Below are positions 52,564-63,692 of a stretch of 64,000 nt of DNA, piece after piece. The notes beneath the pieces were generated by a model, which did no database searches, was not told the origin of the DNA, and worked only from the letters and a program-made list of their open reading frames with translations. The position numbers and the translations under genes were made by a program. Source of the DNA: Lysobacterales bacterium (GTDB taxonomy: Bacteria; Pseudomonadota; Gammaproteobacteria; Xanthomonadales; SZUA-5); NCBI GenBank assembly GCA_022844165.1, contig JALHMH010000020.1, positions 1 through 64,000 on the forward strand, in the 5' to 3' direction. Positions within the stretch are counted from its first letter, which is position 1; every line of letters begins with the position of its first letter.

Positions 52564-53925
52564 TCAGGTGACAGGGGATCGTTCCAGCGAATCGACGATA
52601 TCGGAGCGGTATTGCCAGAGCTTGCCTTCGCTCTTATGCAACATTTGCGCGCGGATCTTCGCGGACCCCAGCACCCGGTTCAGTCGCGCGATTGTTTCGT
52701 CGAGATCGAATCCCGGCCCAGGCTGAACAGTGAAATCGAGATCGCCGTCGACTCGTTGGTGCAGCGAGAACTGGGCGATCGGCAAGTCGGCGAGTGCATG
52801 GGTGATGTCAATGTTGTTGAGGAAACTGCCATTGGCTCTGCGAATTCGAACAGGTTGCCGACCAAGCAGTCGGCGAAGCACAAATTCTCCGCCAACGCGC
52901 TCCAAAGTCGCCGTATCTCCGGTGCGGTATCTCACCAAGGGCAAGTAGTCGTTGAAGCCACCGGTCAGCACAACATCGCCTGCCTCGCCAATTCCTGGCG
53001 GCCGATTGTTCGCATCCAAAATCTCGACCACCAGCTCTGGCTGCAGCAACATGTGACCATCCACTGAGTTCTCGTACGCGGCGATCGGTCCGGCCTCATT
53101 GAGTGAATACACATCGGCGACAACGCACTTGAAGCGCGCTTCCAGCGCGTGGCGCAAACCTGGCAACAGTTGCATGGACGTGCTCAAAAGTATCTTGGGC
53201 CGGTGTTCGAACTCGATCTCCAGCAGCACAGCGAGGGACAGCGGATCGCCTGCAATTACCTCCGGCGCCAGCGCGTCGATGTAAGCGCCGCGGTCGCTCA
53301 AGTGACGCCAATCAACCGGATGCAGATTGATCTTGGCTAATCCACAATCATCGCGATAAGGGGTGACGGAGGTGTAGGTAAAACACTTCTGCTGCCAGCC
53401 AATCAGCAGTACGCCCACTTGCCCACGACCCGCGGTTAACTCGACGCCCAGTCGTCGATACGCCCGTTGGTGGTAACTCAAGTAGCGAGCGGCCACCACT
53501 GGATGCGAGGGCAGAAGGAGCGGGTGTCCGGTACTGCCGGTGGTACGGAAGTTGATGACGCGGTCGAGCGACAGGTCATCTGGAACGAATGCCGCGATAT
53601 CTGCCGCAAAATTGGCGCGCGACGTGGTGGGCCAATCGCCAAGTTCATCGCTGCCGGGTGCGTGCAAGCGCCAATACGGCACCTGTTCCCGCACACGTTT
53701 CAGAAACGCAGGCAGCCAAGCTGCGAAGTGCGGTCGTGGTTCGATATCGGCGCATCGCACGCGCTCGCTATGTTGGCGCACGGCATCCACTTCCATCGGC
53801 AGCAGGCGATGCCCACTGTGATTGCGAAACAACGGCGCCGCGGGATGTTCGCGCATTCGCTTCAGCAATTCCGCGCCGTGCGCCGTGAGTCCTGGATGCC
53901 GGTCGTCGTGTGTTGGGTTCTGCAC
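52564..53925 (-). CDS. ANL-superfamily adenylating enzyme, CapK/PaaK-like
   Basis: 453 residues from the GTG at 53925, which has GGGAG about seven bases upstream; the frame upstream to 54033 overlaps the preceding gene and is not used. The P-loop-like motif FRTTGSTGHPLLL matches the T(S/T)GSTGxP signature of CapK/phenylacetate-CoA-ligase-like enzymes. VYSLNEAGPIAAYEN (acidic residue of the second motif) and VRYRTGDTATLE (YRTGD) follow. Such enzymes activate a carboxylate as acyl-adenylate for transfer to CoA, an amine or another acceptor. It is the last gene of a four-gene leftward operon with a radical SAM enzyme and a VWA/metallopeptidase-like protein. Substrate unknown. Confidence 0.82.
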   Translation of the reverse strand: MQNPTHDDRHPGLTAHGAELLKRMREHPAAPLFRNHSGHRLLPMEVDAVRQHSERVRCADIEPRPHFAAWLPAFLKRVREQVPYWRLHAPGSDELGDWPTTSRANFAADIAAFVPDDLSLDRVINFRTTGSTGHPLLLPSHPVVAARYLSYHQRAYRRLGVELTAGRGQVGVLLIGWQQKCFTYTSVTPYRDDCGLAKINLHPVDWRHLSDRGAYIDALAPEVIAGDPLSLAVLLEIEFEHRPKILLSTSMQLLPGLRHALEARFKCVVADVYSLNEAGPIAAYENSVDGHMLLQPELVVEILDANNRPPGIGEAGDVVLTGGFNDYLPLVRYRTGDTATLERVGGEFVLRRLLGRQPVRIRRANGSFLNNIDITHALADLPIAQFSLHQRVDGDLDFTVQPGPGFDLDETIARLNRVLGSAKIRAQMLHKSEGKLWQYRSDIVDSLERSPVT

Positions 53926-53929
53926 TACC

Positions 53930-54505
53930 CTACTCCCGCGACCACTTGTCAGCCGATTCTTCCGCTGCCTTGCGCGCCAGAGCCTCGCGGATTGCACGAG
54001 CGCGCTGTTCCGCCGCGCGACTTGCGTCGACAAGACGCGCGCGCTCCATCGTGCTGACAGCCAGCCATCGATCGCGTGCCTGCACCAGGCTCTCGCCAGC
54101 CGGACGCTGACCCAGGGCCATGAGCGTCAACCGCGCCAACTCCTCGCGACGCTCGTCGTCGGCGATGACAGCTTCGGCGCTCAAATGAACGGCGAGTTCT
54201 CGAGCGCGGATCAGCAGCAGCGCCAGGAGCGCGTTCGGGTCATTCGGCCACTGCAATTGCGGCTCGACCAACAACCAACAGATCAACAATGCCAGGCGTG
54301 GATGTTCACGAGGCGAGATCGGACTAGACAATGCAGCCAGCGCGGTGATCGGCACGTCGATTCCGCGGGAGGACAATACGTCTCTTGCAATTGCATCGAC
54401 ATGGACCAGCCCAGCAGCACCAATGCGCGGCATCGCCAGAAAATCCGCTGGCGCTTCCGCGATGCGGCGGGTCAACAACGGTAGCGGCGCTCCCTCAATG
54501 TCCAT
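53930..54505 (-). CDS. Unknown protein of the VWA-radical SAM-adenylation operon
   Basis: 191 residues from the ATG at 54505, overlapping the radical SAM gene by 11 bases; an in-frame upstream start at 54568 is less likely. It is Ala/Leu/Arg-rich and almost entirely helical. It begins MDIEGAPLPLLTRRIAEAPADFLAMPRIGAAGLVHVDAIARDVLSSRG and ends in a charged helix (RAAEQRARAIREALARKAAEE). I recognise no domain and no catalytic motif; it may be a substrate carrier, scaffold or subunit. It is followed after four bases by the adenylating-enzyme gene. Confidence 0.7.
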   Translation of the reverse strand: MDIEGAPLPLLTRRIAEAPADFLAMPRIGAAGLVHVDAIARDVLSSRGIDVPITALAALSSPISPREHPRLALLICWLLVEPQLQWPNDPNALLALLLIRARELAVHLSAEAVIADDERREELARLTLMALGQRPAGESLVQARDRWLAVSTMERARLVDASRAAEQRARAIREALARKAAEESADKWSRE

Positions 54506-55439
54506 CCGAACCAGGCGCACAGGAAAATGCAAACTTACCCGCAACTTGCGTACTTGGGCAATCCTCACAAACGGCGCTGCGCCGATGACGCTGCATGTTG
54601 CGCCAAGTCATCGCCAATGTGCCGCGCTCAATCTGGGCGACCGGCACACCGTAATCGTCCAGGGTAAATGCGCAGGGCGCAACCCGCCCGAGTTCGTCGA
54701 TGAACCAAAGTACCGAGCCGGGCGCGCAGTCTGCGACCGGGTGCGGAATGCCGCTGGCAGCATCGCGCAACCGCGCAACATAGGCGTCTGTGCCAACAAG
54801 TCGCCCACCGGCGCACTTGATCTCTTCGCGGAGGGCCGGCAAGGTTGCGGCGAACTCGATCAGGTCAGAAGGACGCAGTCGTTCTTCGGCTGAAAAATCC
54901 GGCCGATCTCGCCATCCGAGTGCGTTGAAGGTCACTTCGTCGACGCCCGCCGAAACCAAAACCCGACAAAGTTCAGAGAAGGCGCCGATAGCGCTGCGCA
55001 TCAAGACCACGTTGATCCGCAATAGCGGCCTGGCCCTTTCCGCTGCCAACGATGTGATGCCGTCGAGCAACTTTTTCGTGCCGCCCGGCCAACCGCGCAG
55101 CTGGTCGTGCAGACCATCGATCGCGTCCAGGCTGATCGTCAGTTCGTCGAGAGCCAACAGGCATGTGCGCATCGCGGCCAGCCGCGTGCCGTTGGTGGTC
55201 AGACTGACGCGCAGTCCTTTTGATTTCGCATAGGCAGAAGCGGGCGCCAACGGCGGCCACAGCGTCGGCTCTCCGCCAATCCAGCTCAAATGCGTTGCAC
55301 CACCCTCAGCCAGCCGATCGATCGTCGCAACCGCGGTCGCGTACGAGACATGCGCCCTGGATTTTGGCAATCGTCGGTCGTATGCGCAGAAGCCACATGC
55401 CAGATTGCAGCGCGTATCGATGCGCCAGAGGGCGATCAT
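54495..55439 (-). CDS. Radical SAM enzyme with partial SPASM-like C terminus
   Basis: 314 residues. The cluster motif CNLACGFC (CxxxCxxC) starts at residue 11. LSWIGGEPTLWPPL is the GGEP SAM-binding motif, and VSLTTNGTRL and LTISLDAIDGLHDQLRG are typical barrel strands. The C-terminal region has further cysteines (DCAPGSVLWFIDELGRVAPCAF, CEDCPSTQVAGKFAFSC), suggesting an auxiliary iron-sulfur cluster as in peptide-modifying SPASM/twitch enzymes. Its ATG overlaps the stop of the VWA gene (ATGA). No precursor-peptide gene was found nearby, so the substrate could be one of the operon's own proteins or a small molecule. Confidence 0.88.
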   Translation of the reverse strand: MIALWRIDTRCNLACGFCAYDRRLPKSRAHVSYATAVATIDRLAEGGATHLSWIGGEPTLWPPLAPASAYAKSKGLRVSLTTNGTRLAAMRTCLLALDELTISLDAIDGLHDQLRGWPGGTKKLLDGITSLAAERARPLLRINVVLMRSAIGAFSELCRVLVSAGVDEVTFNALGWRDRPDFSAEERLRPSDLIEFAATLPALREEIKCAGGRLVGTDAYVARLRDAASGIPHPVADCAPGSVLWFIDELGRVAPCAFTLDDYGVPVAQIERGTLAMTWRNMQRHRRSAVCEDCPSTQVAGKFAFSCAPGSDGH

Positions 55440-57202
55440 ATGTCCGATATCACATCGTGACCTTGATAGTGCCGATTCGAGAACACGCGAGCAAAAGCAA
55501 GCAAGTCCTCAAGGCTTGTTAGGGCCGCAATCTGCCAGCCTTGCTCATCGCGTGCGCGCTTGATCCAATTCAACGCCGCCCAGTCCAGACTCTCCCAGCC
55601 GTCGGGCAGATTCAGCGCCAGGGTTCCGCCCCCGCCGGCATCGAGCAGCGCCTGGCGGCAAACATCGAGGCCGCTGTGGCCCTTCTCGTCGGGGCTGTCG
55701 AACATCGTTGAAGCGCCATCGTCCGACACCACCAGGATGTGGGTTGGCCGCAATAACTTCTTCCGCCCCGAATGCAAATCGCGCAGCAGCGGTAATGGGA
55801 ACTGCGTGCCGCCGCCGAAATAGCCGACCAGCACCCGCAGACAATCGCGAGCGTCGCGCACAAATCCATTCGTACTGGCGACGCTTTTCTTATCGCTCCA
55901 AAGATGCACCGCGACCCGGGCACCAGCACGTAGCGCCGACAAACAGATCACCGCACCGGCCAACGCCGGCCAGGAGATGACAACTCGGGGGTCCGGCATC
56001 GAACCGGAGCTGTCGACATACAGATCCAGGTCCAATGGTAATGCGGAATTGTGCTGTCCCTGTACCGTGCCAAACACTCTTTTGACCAGCGTCATTCCCG
56101 CAATCGGCGTTGGACTCTTCAGCAGCGATTCGCGCCAGTCGATCGCTGCAATCGGATCGCCGATCTCCCACAGTTCTGTACCCTCCATCAGCGGTTCGAT
56201 CGACTCGGGCAGACGCATCGTAGGAAACGGCACGAGATACGGACGGGCAAGCTCCTCGTAATAGCGGATCGCCGCCTCTTCGGGCGACAACCGCAGACCG
56301 GCCAGACGCAGAATCTCACCAAATTCGTAAGGCGTGCGCGTCTGACCGCGACCGGATGTGGGAGTGGGCTTTGCTGTCTCACCAATGTCATCGCGATCGC
56401 GAGAAATACCCGAGAGCGTCTCATCGAAGGCCGGATGCACGATGTCAGCGGCATCGATTTCTGTCAGCCCCTGTGGATCGCCACCGAGACCTGCATCGCG
56501 CGTATCGTGCCAATGCGCCAGGCTCGCAGCGCTCTTGGATTCGAGCAGGTACGGCAGCGCCAGTACACCGTAGCGCGACACACCATCCAGCCAGTGTTGA
56601 CTGTAGTGTCGCACCAGTCGCGCGGCGAGGCGAGCGTCTCCTTCCAACGTTTCGTGGTCCATCTTTGCAACCAATTCGCCGGAAGTCATCGCCCACAGTA
56701 ACTCATATGTCCGCTGATAAAACTGCCACAACGAACTGATCTCGACGGGCGCCACGCTTTGCGTCAGACGGCGCATCAGATCAGCCATGCGCAGGCCCGC
56801 GCTGCGCTGCAATCGATCGTTGATCAGCAAGTCAGTGTAAAGATTGCAGATCATCGGTGCCGACGCCTCAACGGTTGGCAGCGCCCGTCGCATGCGCGCC
56901 AGTGAACGCGTATGTTCGGTAACCGACGCTGGCGCGTACACATGGTGACCAATCTCGTGCGCGAGTATTTCCAATGCAAAATCCGTGATGCGCAGTTGCT
57001 CGACCGTTTCCAGATCGATCACCACGGTTTGATCGACCAACCGGATCATTGCAAAACTGCCCTGCAATCCTTCCTTGGCAGCATCAATGCGAAATTCGCA
57101 CAGAAGCGGGAATCGCAGGCGCGTGTATCGCGACCAAGCGCTCAGTGCGTTGGGCCAGGCAGCTTTCCAGAGTTCGATTGCGCTCACGTTTGTCGGATTC
57201 AA
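55436..57202 (-). CDS. HExxH / VWA-domain protein heading an unknown operon
   Basis: 588 residues. The N-terminal half carries a zinc-peptidase-like motif, ALEILAHEIGHHVYAP (HEIGH, about residue 82). The C-terminal part is a von Willebrand A-type domain with a MIDAS start, LDLDLYVDSSGSMPDP (DxSxS), and VVSDDGASTMFD (distal Asp). The combination resembles DUF2201-type putative metallopeptidase/VWA proteins, which usually pair with a MoxR AAA+ ATPase; no such ATPase gene is adjacent here. No signal peptide or membrane helix is seen, so it is cytoplasmic. It is first of four coupled genes. Confidence 0.85.
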   Translation of the reverse strand: MNPTNVSAIELWKAAWPNALSAWSRYTRLRFPLLCEFRIDAAKEGLQGSFAMIRLVDQTVVIDLETVEQLRITDFALEILAHEIGHHVYAPASVTEHTRSLARMRRALPTVEASAPMICNLYTDLLINDRLQRSAGLRMADLMRRLTQSVAPVEISSLWQFYQRTYELLWAMTSGELVAKMDHETLEGDARLAARLVRHYSQHWLDGVSRYGVLALPYLLESKSAASLAHWHDTRDAGLGGDPQGLTEIDAADIVHPAFDETLSGISRDRDDIGETAKPTPTSGRGQTRTPYEFGEILRLAGLRLSPEEAAIRYYEELARPYLVPFPTMRLPESIEPLMEGTELWEIGDPIAAIDWRESLLKSPTPIAGMTLVKRVFGTVQGQHNSALPLDLDLYVDSSGSMPDPRVVISWPALAGAVICLSALRAGARVAVHLWSDKKSVASTNGFVRDARDCLRVLVGYFGGGTQFPLPLLRDLHSGRKKLLRPTHILVVSDDGASTMFDSPDEKGHSGLDVCRQALLDAGGGGTLALNLPDGWESLDWAALNWIKRARDEQGWQIAALTSLEDLLAFARVFSNRHYQGHDVISDI

Positions 57203-57221
57203 CGGTGGGCTGCAAGACGAA

Positions 57222-57300
57222 ACCTAGCGAGGCTTCGCCTCGGACCGCCGAGCATTGTTGGCTTCGCTCGGCAGCGTACTTGCCACAACCCTGCGCGCTG
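57222..57300 (-). repeat. Dispersed intergenic repeat, copy 4 (reverse orientation)
   Basis: On the reverse strand it reads GCGCAGGGTTGTGGCAAGTACGC, then GAGCGAAGCCAACAATGCTC and GAGGCGAAGCCTCGCTAGG. It is the longest copy together with 9730-9806. It lies just upstream of the VWA-operon start, in the divergent gap with the acyl-CoA dehydrogenase gene. Confidence 0.78.
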
Positions 57301-57430
57301 CCGCTTCGAAGAAAGTCTGACTCATTTGTCCAGATCCCGCTCGGCCAAGGACTCTAGAGTAAACCACGTCGCCACCGCATTCACGAATCGCCACCTATAA
57401 TCTGCGCCATCGTCAATCGAGACTTCGACA

Positions 57431-58618
57431 ATGGCCGACGGCAATAACAAACCCGCCCCCCTGGACCCGAGCGATCTTTACAACGTGCGCGCCTTGCTTT
57501 CGGATGAAGAACGCATGGTGCAAGACACGGTGGCACGCTTCACCGATGAGCGTGTGTTGCCGATCATCGGTCGCTGCTTCGACGAGCACCGCTTTCCTTC
57601 CGAGCTGATTCCAGAAATTGCAGAGCTGGGTTTGTTGGGATCCAGCCTTCCGGAAGAATACGGTTGCGCCAACATGAGTGGCGTCATGTACGGCTTGATT
57701 TGCCAGGAATTGGAGCGCGGCGACTCAGGTATCCGCAGCTTCGTTTCTGTGCAATCAAGCCTGTGCATGTATCCAATCTTCGCGTTTGGCAGCGAAGAGC
57801 AGCGCAGGCACTATCTGCCGCGCATGGCGAAGGGCGAATTGATCGGCTGCTTTGGTCTCACGGAACCGCACGGCGGTTCGGACCCGGGCAACATGAAGAC
57901 CCACGCCAGGCGCGACGGCGGCAACTGGGTCATCAATGGCTCAAAAATGTGGATCACCAACGGCGGCGTCGCTGGCGTCGCCATCGTCTGGGCAATGACC
58001 GAAGAGGGCATCCAGGGCTTTTTGATCGATCGCGGAACGCCGGGATTCAGTACCCAGGATATCGAACGCAAGATGAGTTTGCGGGCGTCCATCACCAGCG
58101 CACTGTTCTTCGATTCCGTGCGCATACCGGACACACAGCGCCTGCCGAATGTGCGCGGCCTCAAAGGCCCACTTTCGTGCCTGACTCAGGCCCGTTATGG
58201 CATCACCTGGGGTCCGATCGGCGCCGCAATCGCCTGCTATCGCGAAGCCTTGGAATACGCCAAAACACGCATCATCTTTGGTAAGCCAATCGCCGGCACT
58301 CAAGCTGTGCAAATGAAACTGGCAGACATGGCGCGCCGCATTACCATGGCGCAGTTACTGTCGCTGCAACTAGGACGTCTGAAGGATGCCGGGCAGATGC
58401 ACCCCACGCAGGTCAGTCTGGCCAAATGGAACAATGTGCGTATGGCCATCGACATCGCCCGCGAAGCGCGAGACATCATGGGCGGCGCCGGAATCACCGT
58501 CGAACATTGTCCGATTCGCCATGCGCTGAACTTAGAAAGCGTGATTACTTACGAAGGCACGGAAACCGTCCACCAGCTGGTGGTCGGTCGCGAAATCACG
58601 GGCATCAACGCGTTTTAG
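57431..58618 (+). CDS. gcdH: Acyl-CoA dehydrogenase, glutaryl-CoA dehydrogenase type
   Basis: 395 residues. This FAD enzyme family oxidises acyl-CoA; the GCDH branch converts glutaryl-CoA to crotonyl-CoA with decarboxylation in lysine/tryptophan breakdown. Motifs: CFGLTEPHGGSDPGNMKT, KMWITNG, ARYGITWGPIGAAIACYREALEYAKTRIIFGKPI, and the catalytic Glu in ITYEGTETVHQLVVGREITGINAF. That last block is the GCDH-like C terminus, including the Arg/Thr context. GCDH is favoured over a general acyl-CoA dehydrogenase by this end and by the PLDPSDLYNVRALLSDEER start. It is monocistronic. Confidence 0.85.
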   Translation: MADGNNKPAPLDPSDLYNVRALLSDEERMVQDTVARFTDERVLPIIGRCFDEHRFPSELIPEIAELGLLGSSLPEEYGCANMSGVMYGLICQELERGDSGIRSFVSVQSSLCMYPIFAFGSEEQRRHYLPRMAKGELIGCFGLTEPHGGSDPGNMKTHARRDGGNWVINGSKMWITNGGVAGVAIVWAMTEEGIQGFLIDRGTPGFSTQDIERKMSLRASITSALFFDSVRIPDTQRLPNVRGLKGPLSCLTQARYGITWGPIGAAIACYREALEYAKTRIIFGKPIAGTQAVQMKLADMARRITMAQLLSLQLGRLKDAGQMHPTQVSLAKWNNVRMAIDIAREARDIMGGAGITVEHCPIRHALNLESVITYEGTETVHQLVVGREITGINAF

Positions 58619-58629
58619 CCGTGCAAAAG

Positions 58630-58657
58630 CACGAAGCCCGCAAGTGCGGGCCTCGTG
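58630..58657. terminator. Bidirectional terminator between gcdH and rpoH
   Basis: CACGA-A-GCCCGCA pairs with TGCGGGC-C-TCGTG around an AG loop, an imperfect 12-bp stem. On the reverse strand it is followed by CTTTTGC, so it fits best as the rpoH terminator while also ending the convergent gcdH transcript. Confidence 0.65.
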
Positions 58658-58683
58658 AGCTTCGATAGCTTACCAGCGACATA

Positions 58684-59544
58684 TCAGTCGCCGAACATGC
58701 CACGCATCTTCTTGAACGCCGCAGATTCGATCTGGCGAATGCGCTCGGCCGACACCTTGTACTCGGCCGCCAGGTCCTGCAGTGTGGCCTTGGGTTCGGC
58801 GAGCCATCGGCGGGTGACAATGTCGCGACTACGCTGATCCAGTTGCTCCAGGCTGTCGGCCAACACATCTAACTGGCGATCGCTTGAGGTCTCGCTTTCC
58901 AAGCTCTCGTACGGATTTGCGCTTTGATCGACCAGAAATGCGATCGGCGCGGGTTTGCCTTCGGTATCGTCATCCGCGGGTGCATCGAACGCCACATCCT
59001 GGCCCTGCAAGCGCGCTTCCATCTCGACGACGGTTTGCGGATCGACACCCAGGTCCTTGGCCACGGCCTGCACTTCCTGCGCATTCATCCATCCCAGGCG
59101 CTTTTTCGCGCGGCGCAGATTGAAGAACAGCTTACGCTGCGCTTTGGTCGTCGCAACCTTGACGATGCGCCAGTTCTTGAGGATGAACTCGTGTATCTCG
59201 GCGCGAATCCAGTGCACCGCGAAGGACACCAGACGCACGCCCATATCGGGATCGAAGCGCTTGACTGCCTTCATCAGTCCGATGTTGCCTTCCTGAATCA
59301 GGTCAGAGATGCCCAACCCGTAACCGGCGTAACCTCGCGCAACATGCACGACGAACCGCAAGTGCGACATGACCAGCTGGCGAGCGGCCTCAAGATCAGT
59401 CTCCTCGCGGAATCGCCGAGCCAATTCCTGCTCGTCCTCAACCTCCAGCACCGGGATGCGATTGACGGTGCCGATGTAAGCATCAAGACTGCCAACATTG
59501 CCCAAGATCGGCAGATTGTTGGCCACCAAAGCCTGCGTGGTCAT
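58684..59544 (-). CDS. rpoH: RNA polymerase sigma-32 factor RpoH
   Basis: 286 residues from the ATG at 59544, with GAGGA eight bases upstream. RpoH directs the heat-shock regulon. Region 2 has SHLRFVVHVARGYAGYGLGISDLIQEGNIGLMKAVKRFDPD and VRLVSFAVHWIRAEIHEFILKNWRIVK. The RpoH box region reads TTKAQRKLFFNLRRAKKRLGW, the fingerprint that separates RpoH from other sigma-70 paralogues. Region 4 has LDQRSRDIVTRRWL and LQDLAAEYKVSAERIRQIE. The usual ftsEX genes are not beside it. lon, clpX and htpG in this window are classical RpoH targets. Confidence 0.95.
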   Translation of the reverse strand: MTTQALVANNLPILGNVGSLDAYIGTVNRIPVLEVEDEQELARRFREETDLEAARQLVMSHLRFVVHVARGYAGYGLGISDLIQEGNIGLMKAVKRFDPDMGVRLVSFAVHWIRAEIHEFILKNWRIVKVATTKAQRKLFFNLRRAKKRLGWMNAQEVQAVAKDLGVDPQTVVEMEARLQGQDVAFDAPADDDTEGKPAPIAFLVDQSANPYESLESETSSDRQLDVLADSLEQLDQRSRDIVTRRWLAEPKATLQDLAAEYKVSAERIRQIESAAFKKMRGMFGD

Positions 59545-61880
<2,336 letters not shown>

Positions 61881-62034
61881 GCTCACATGTGAACGATCCA
61901 AATTCGAAATCGCGGCAGCACGCCAGCAATGGCGGTATTCGTGCCCTTCGTGGGAACCAACACCGCCGCGTGCCACTTGCCCCACTGCGGCGCAATCCCC
62001 AGAATCCGCGACCTGATTTCGCTTTGCCCCTACA

Positions 62035-63636
62035 ATGACCACTCACGTCGAAGAAACCCAACGTCGGCGGACGTTTGCGATTATTTCGCATCCGGACGCC
62101 GGCAAGACCACCCTGACCGAGAAGTTGCTGCTCTTTGGTGGGGCCATCCAAATGGCGGGTTCGGTCAAATCGCGAAAAGCCTCGCGGCATGCCACTTCAG
62201 ACTGGATGGCGCTGGAAAAAGAGCGCGGCATTTCGGTCACGAGTTCGGTTATGCAATTCCCGTATGCCGAACGCATCGTGAATTTGCTGGACACCCCAGG
62301 CCACGCCGATTTTTCGGAAGACACGTATCGCGTGCTGACGGCGGTCGATTCGGCGCTGATGGTCATCGATTGCGCCAAAGGCGTTGAGGAACGCACCATC
62401 AAGCTGATGGATGTGTGCCGATTGCGCGACACACCAATCATGACTTTCATCAACAAGCTTGATCGCGAGGGTCGTTCGCCAATCGACTTGCTGGATGAAG
62501 TCGAAAGCGTGCTGAAGATTCGGTGCGCGCCGGTCACCTGGCCCATCGGCATGGGCTCGCGGCTGAAAGGTGTGTACCACTTGCTGCTCGATGAAGTGCA
62601 CATCTTCGAGACCGGACGAAACTTCACGCGTCAGGATTCAACAATTTTCCAGGGCCTGGATGCGCCGGGATTAAGCGAACGCATTGGTGCAGACGCCTTG
62701 GCGGAGCTTAGAGATGAGTTGGACTTGGTCCGCGGTGCGTCGCACCCTTTTGATCTTGGCGCCTACCTGAGCGGCAAGCAGACGCCCGTATTTTTTGGCT
62801 CGGGCATCAACAATTTTGGTGTGCAACTGCTGCTGGATTTTTTCGTCGAACATGCGCCGTCGCCGCGTGCGCGCGCCACAGAAACGCGCCCCGTCGACCC
62901 GATCGATGAAAAATTCAGCGGTTTCGTGTTCAAAATTCAGGCGAACATGGATCCGCAACATCGCGATCGTGTGGCGTTCTTCCGGGTTTGCTCCGGGCGC
63001 TACACCAGCGGCATGAAAGCGTGGCACGTGCGCGCCGGCAAAGAGTTCAAACTGGCAAACGCACTGACGTTCATGGCCTCGGATCGAGAAATTGCCGCCG
63101 AGGCCTACCCAGGCGACATCTTGGGCATTCACAATCACGGCACGATCTCGATCGGCGACACGTTCACGGAAGGCGAGGCGCTGAAATACACCGGCATCCC
63201 GAACTTCGCACCCGAGTTGTTTCGCCGCGCCCGATTGCGCGATCCGCTGAAACTGAAGCAGTTACAGAAAGGCCTGACGCAGTTGTCGGAAGAAGGCGCC
63301 ACGCAATTTTTCAAACCCTTGCTCGGCACCGATTTGATCCTGGGAGCGGTTGGCACGCTGCAATTCGATGTTGTCGCCTACCGGCTCAAGGACGAGTACG
63401 GCGTCGACTGTCTGTTCGAGAACGTACAGATTCATACCGCACGCTGGATCGGCGGCGATGACCCGAAGTCGATCGAGGATATGGAAGCCAAGGCGATGCA
63501 GAACATGGCCCGCGACGCCTCCGGCGCACTGGTGTACCTCGCGCCGACCCGGGTCAATTTGCAGCTGACGCAAGAGCGCTATCCGAAGCTCAAGTTTGCG
63601 GCCACCAAAGAGCACGCGCAGCCAGTAGAAATGTAG
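62035..63636 (+). CDS. prfC: Peptide chain release factor 3
   Basis: 533 residues. RF3 is a GTPase that recycles RF1/RF2 from the ribosome. G1 is [19 protein letters not shown]; the switch/G2 region includes [19 protein letters not shown]3 is [17 protein letters not shown]4 is [10 protein letters not shown]. The RF3 C-terminal domain holds [19 protein letters not shown] and [20 protein letters not shown]. No strong ribosome-binding site is visible before the ATG. The start is fixed by family alignment. Confidence 0.96.
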   Translation: MTTHVEETQRRRTFAIISHPDAGKTTLTEKLLLFGGAIQMAGSVKSRKASRHATSDWMALEKERGISVTSSVMQFPYAERIVNLLDTPGHADFSEDTYRVLTAVDSALMVIDCAKGVEERTIKLMDVCRLRDTPIMTFINKLDREGRSPIDLLDEVESVLKIRCAPVTWPIGMGSRLKGVYHLLLDEVHIFETGRNFTRQDSTIFQGLDAPGLSERIGADALAELRDELDLVRGASHPFDLGAYLSGKQTPVFFGSGINNFGVQLLLDFFVEHAPSPRARATETRPVDPIDEKFSGFVFKIQANMDPQHRDRVAFFRVCSGRYTSGMKAWHVRAGKEFKLANALTFMASDREIAAEAYPGDILGIHNHGTISIGDTFTEGEALKYTGIPNFAPELFRRARLRDPLKLKQLQKGLTQLSEEGATQFFKPLLGTDLILGAVGTLQFDVVAYRLKDEYGVDCLFENVQIHTARWIGGDDPKSIEDMEAKAMQNMARDASGALVYLAPTRVNLQLTQERYPKLKFAATKEHAQPVEM

Positions 63637-63692
63637 GCTCGCAGATCTGCGCAGTAAGTTACCCAAGGCCAGCCGCGCCGCGGACGATTGAC

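Noticed and set aside
54495-57202. PQQ or mycofactocin-type cofactor cluster
   Set aside because: A radical SAM enzyme is present, but no precursor peptide, PqqC/PqqB-like or mftC-partner genes were found.
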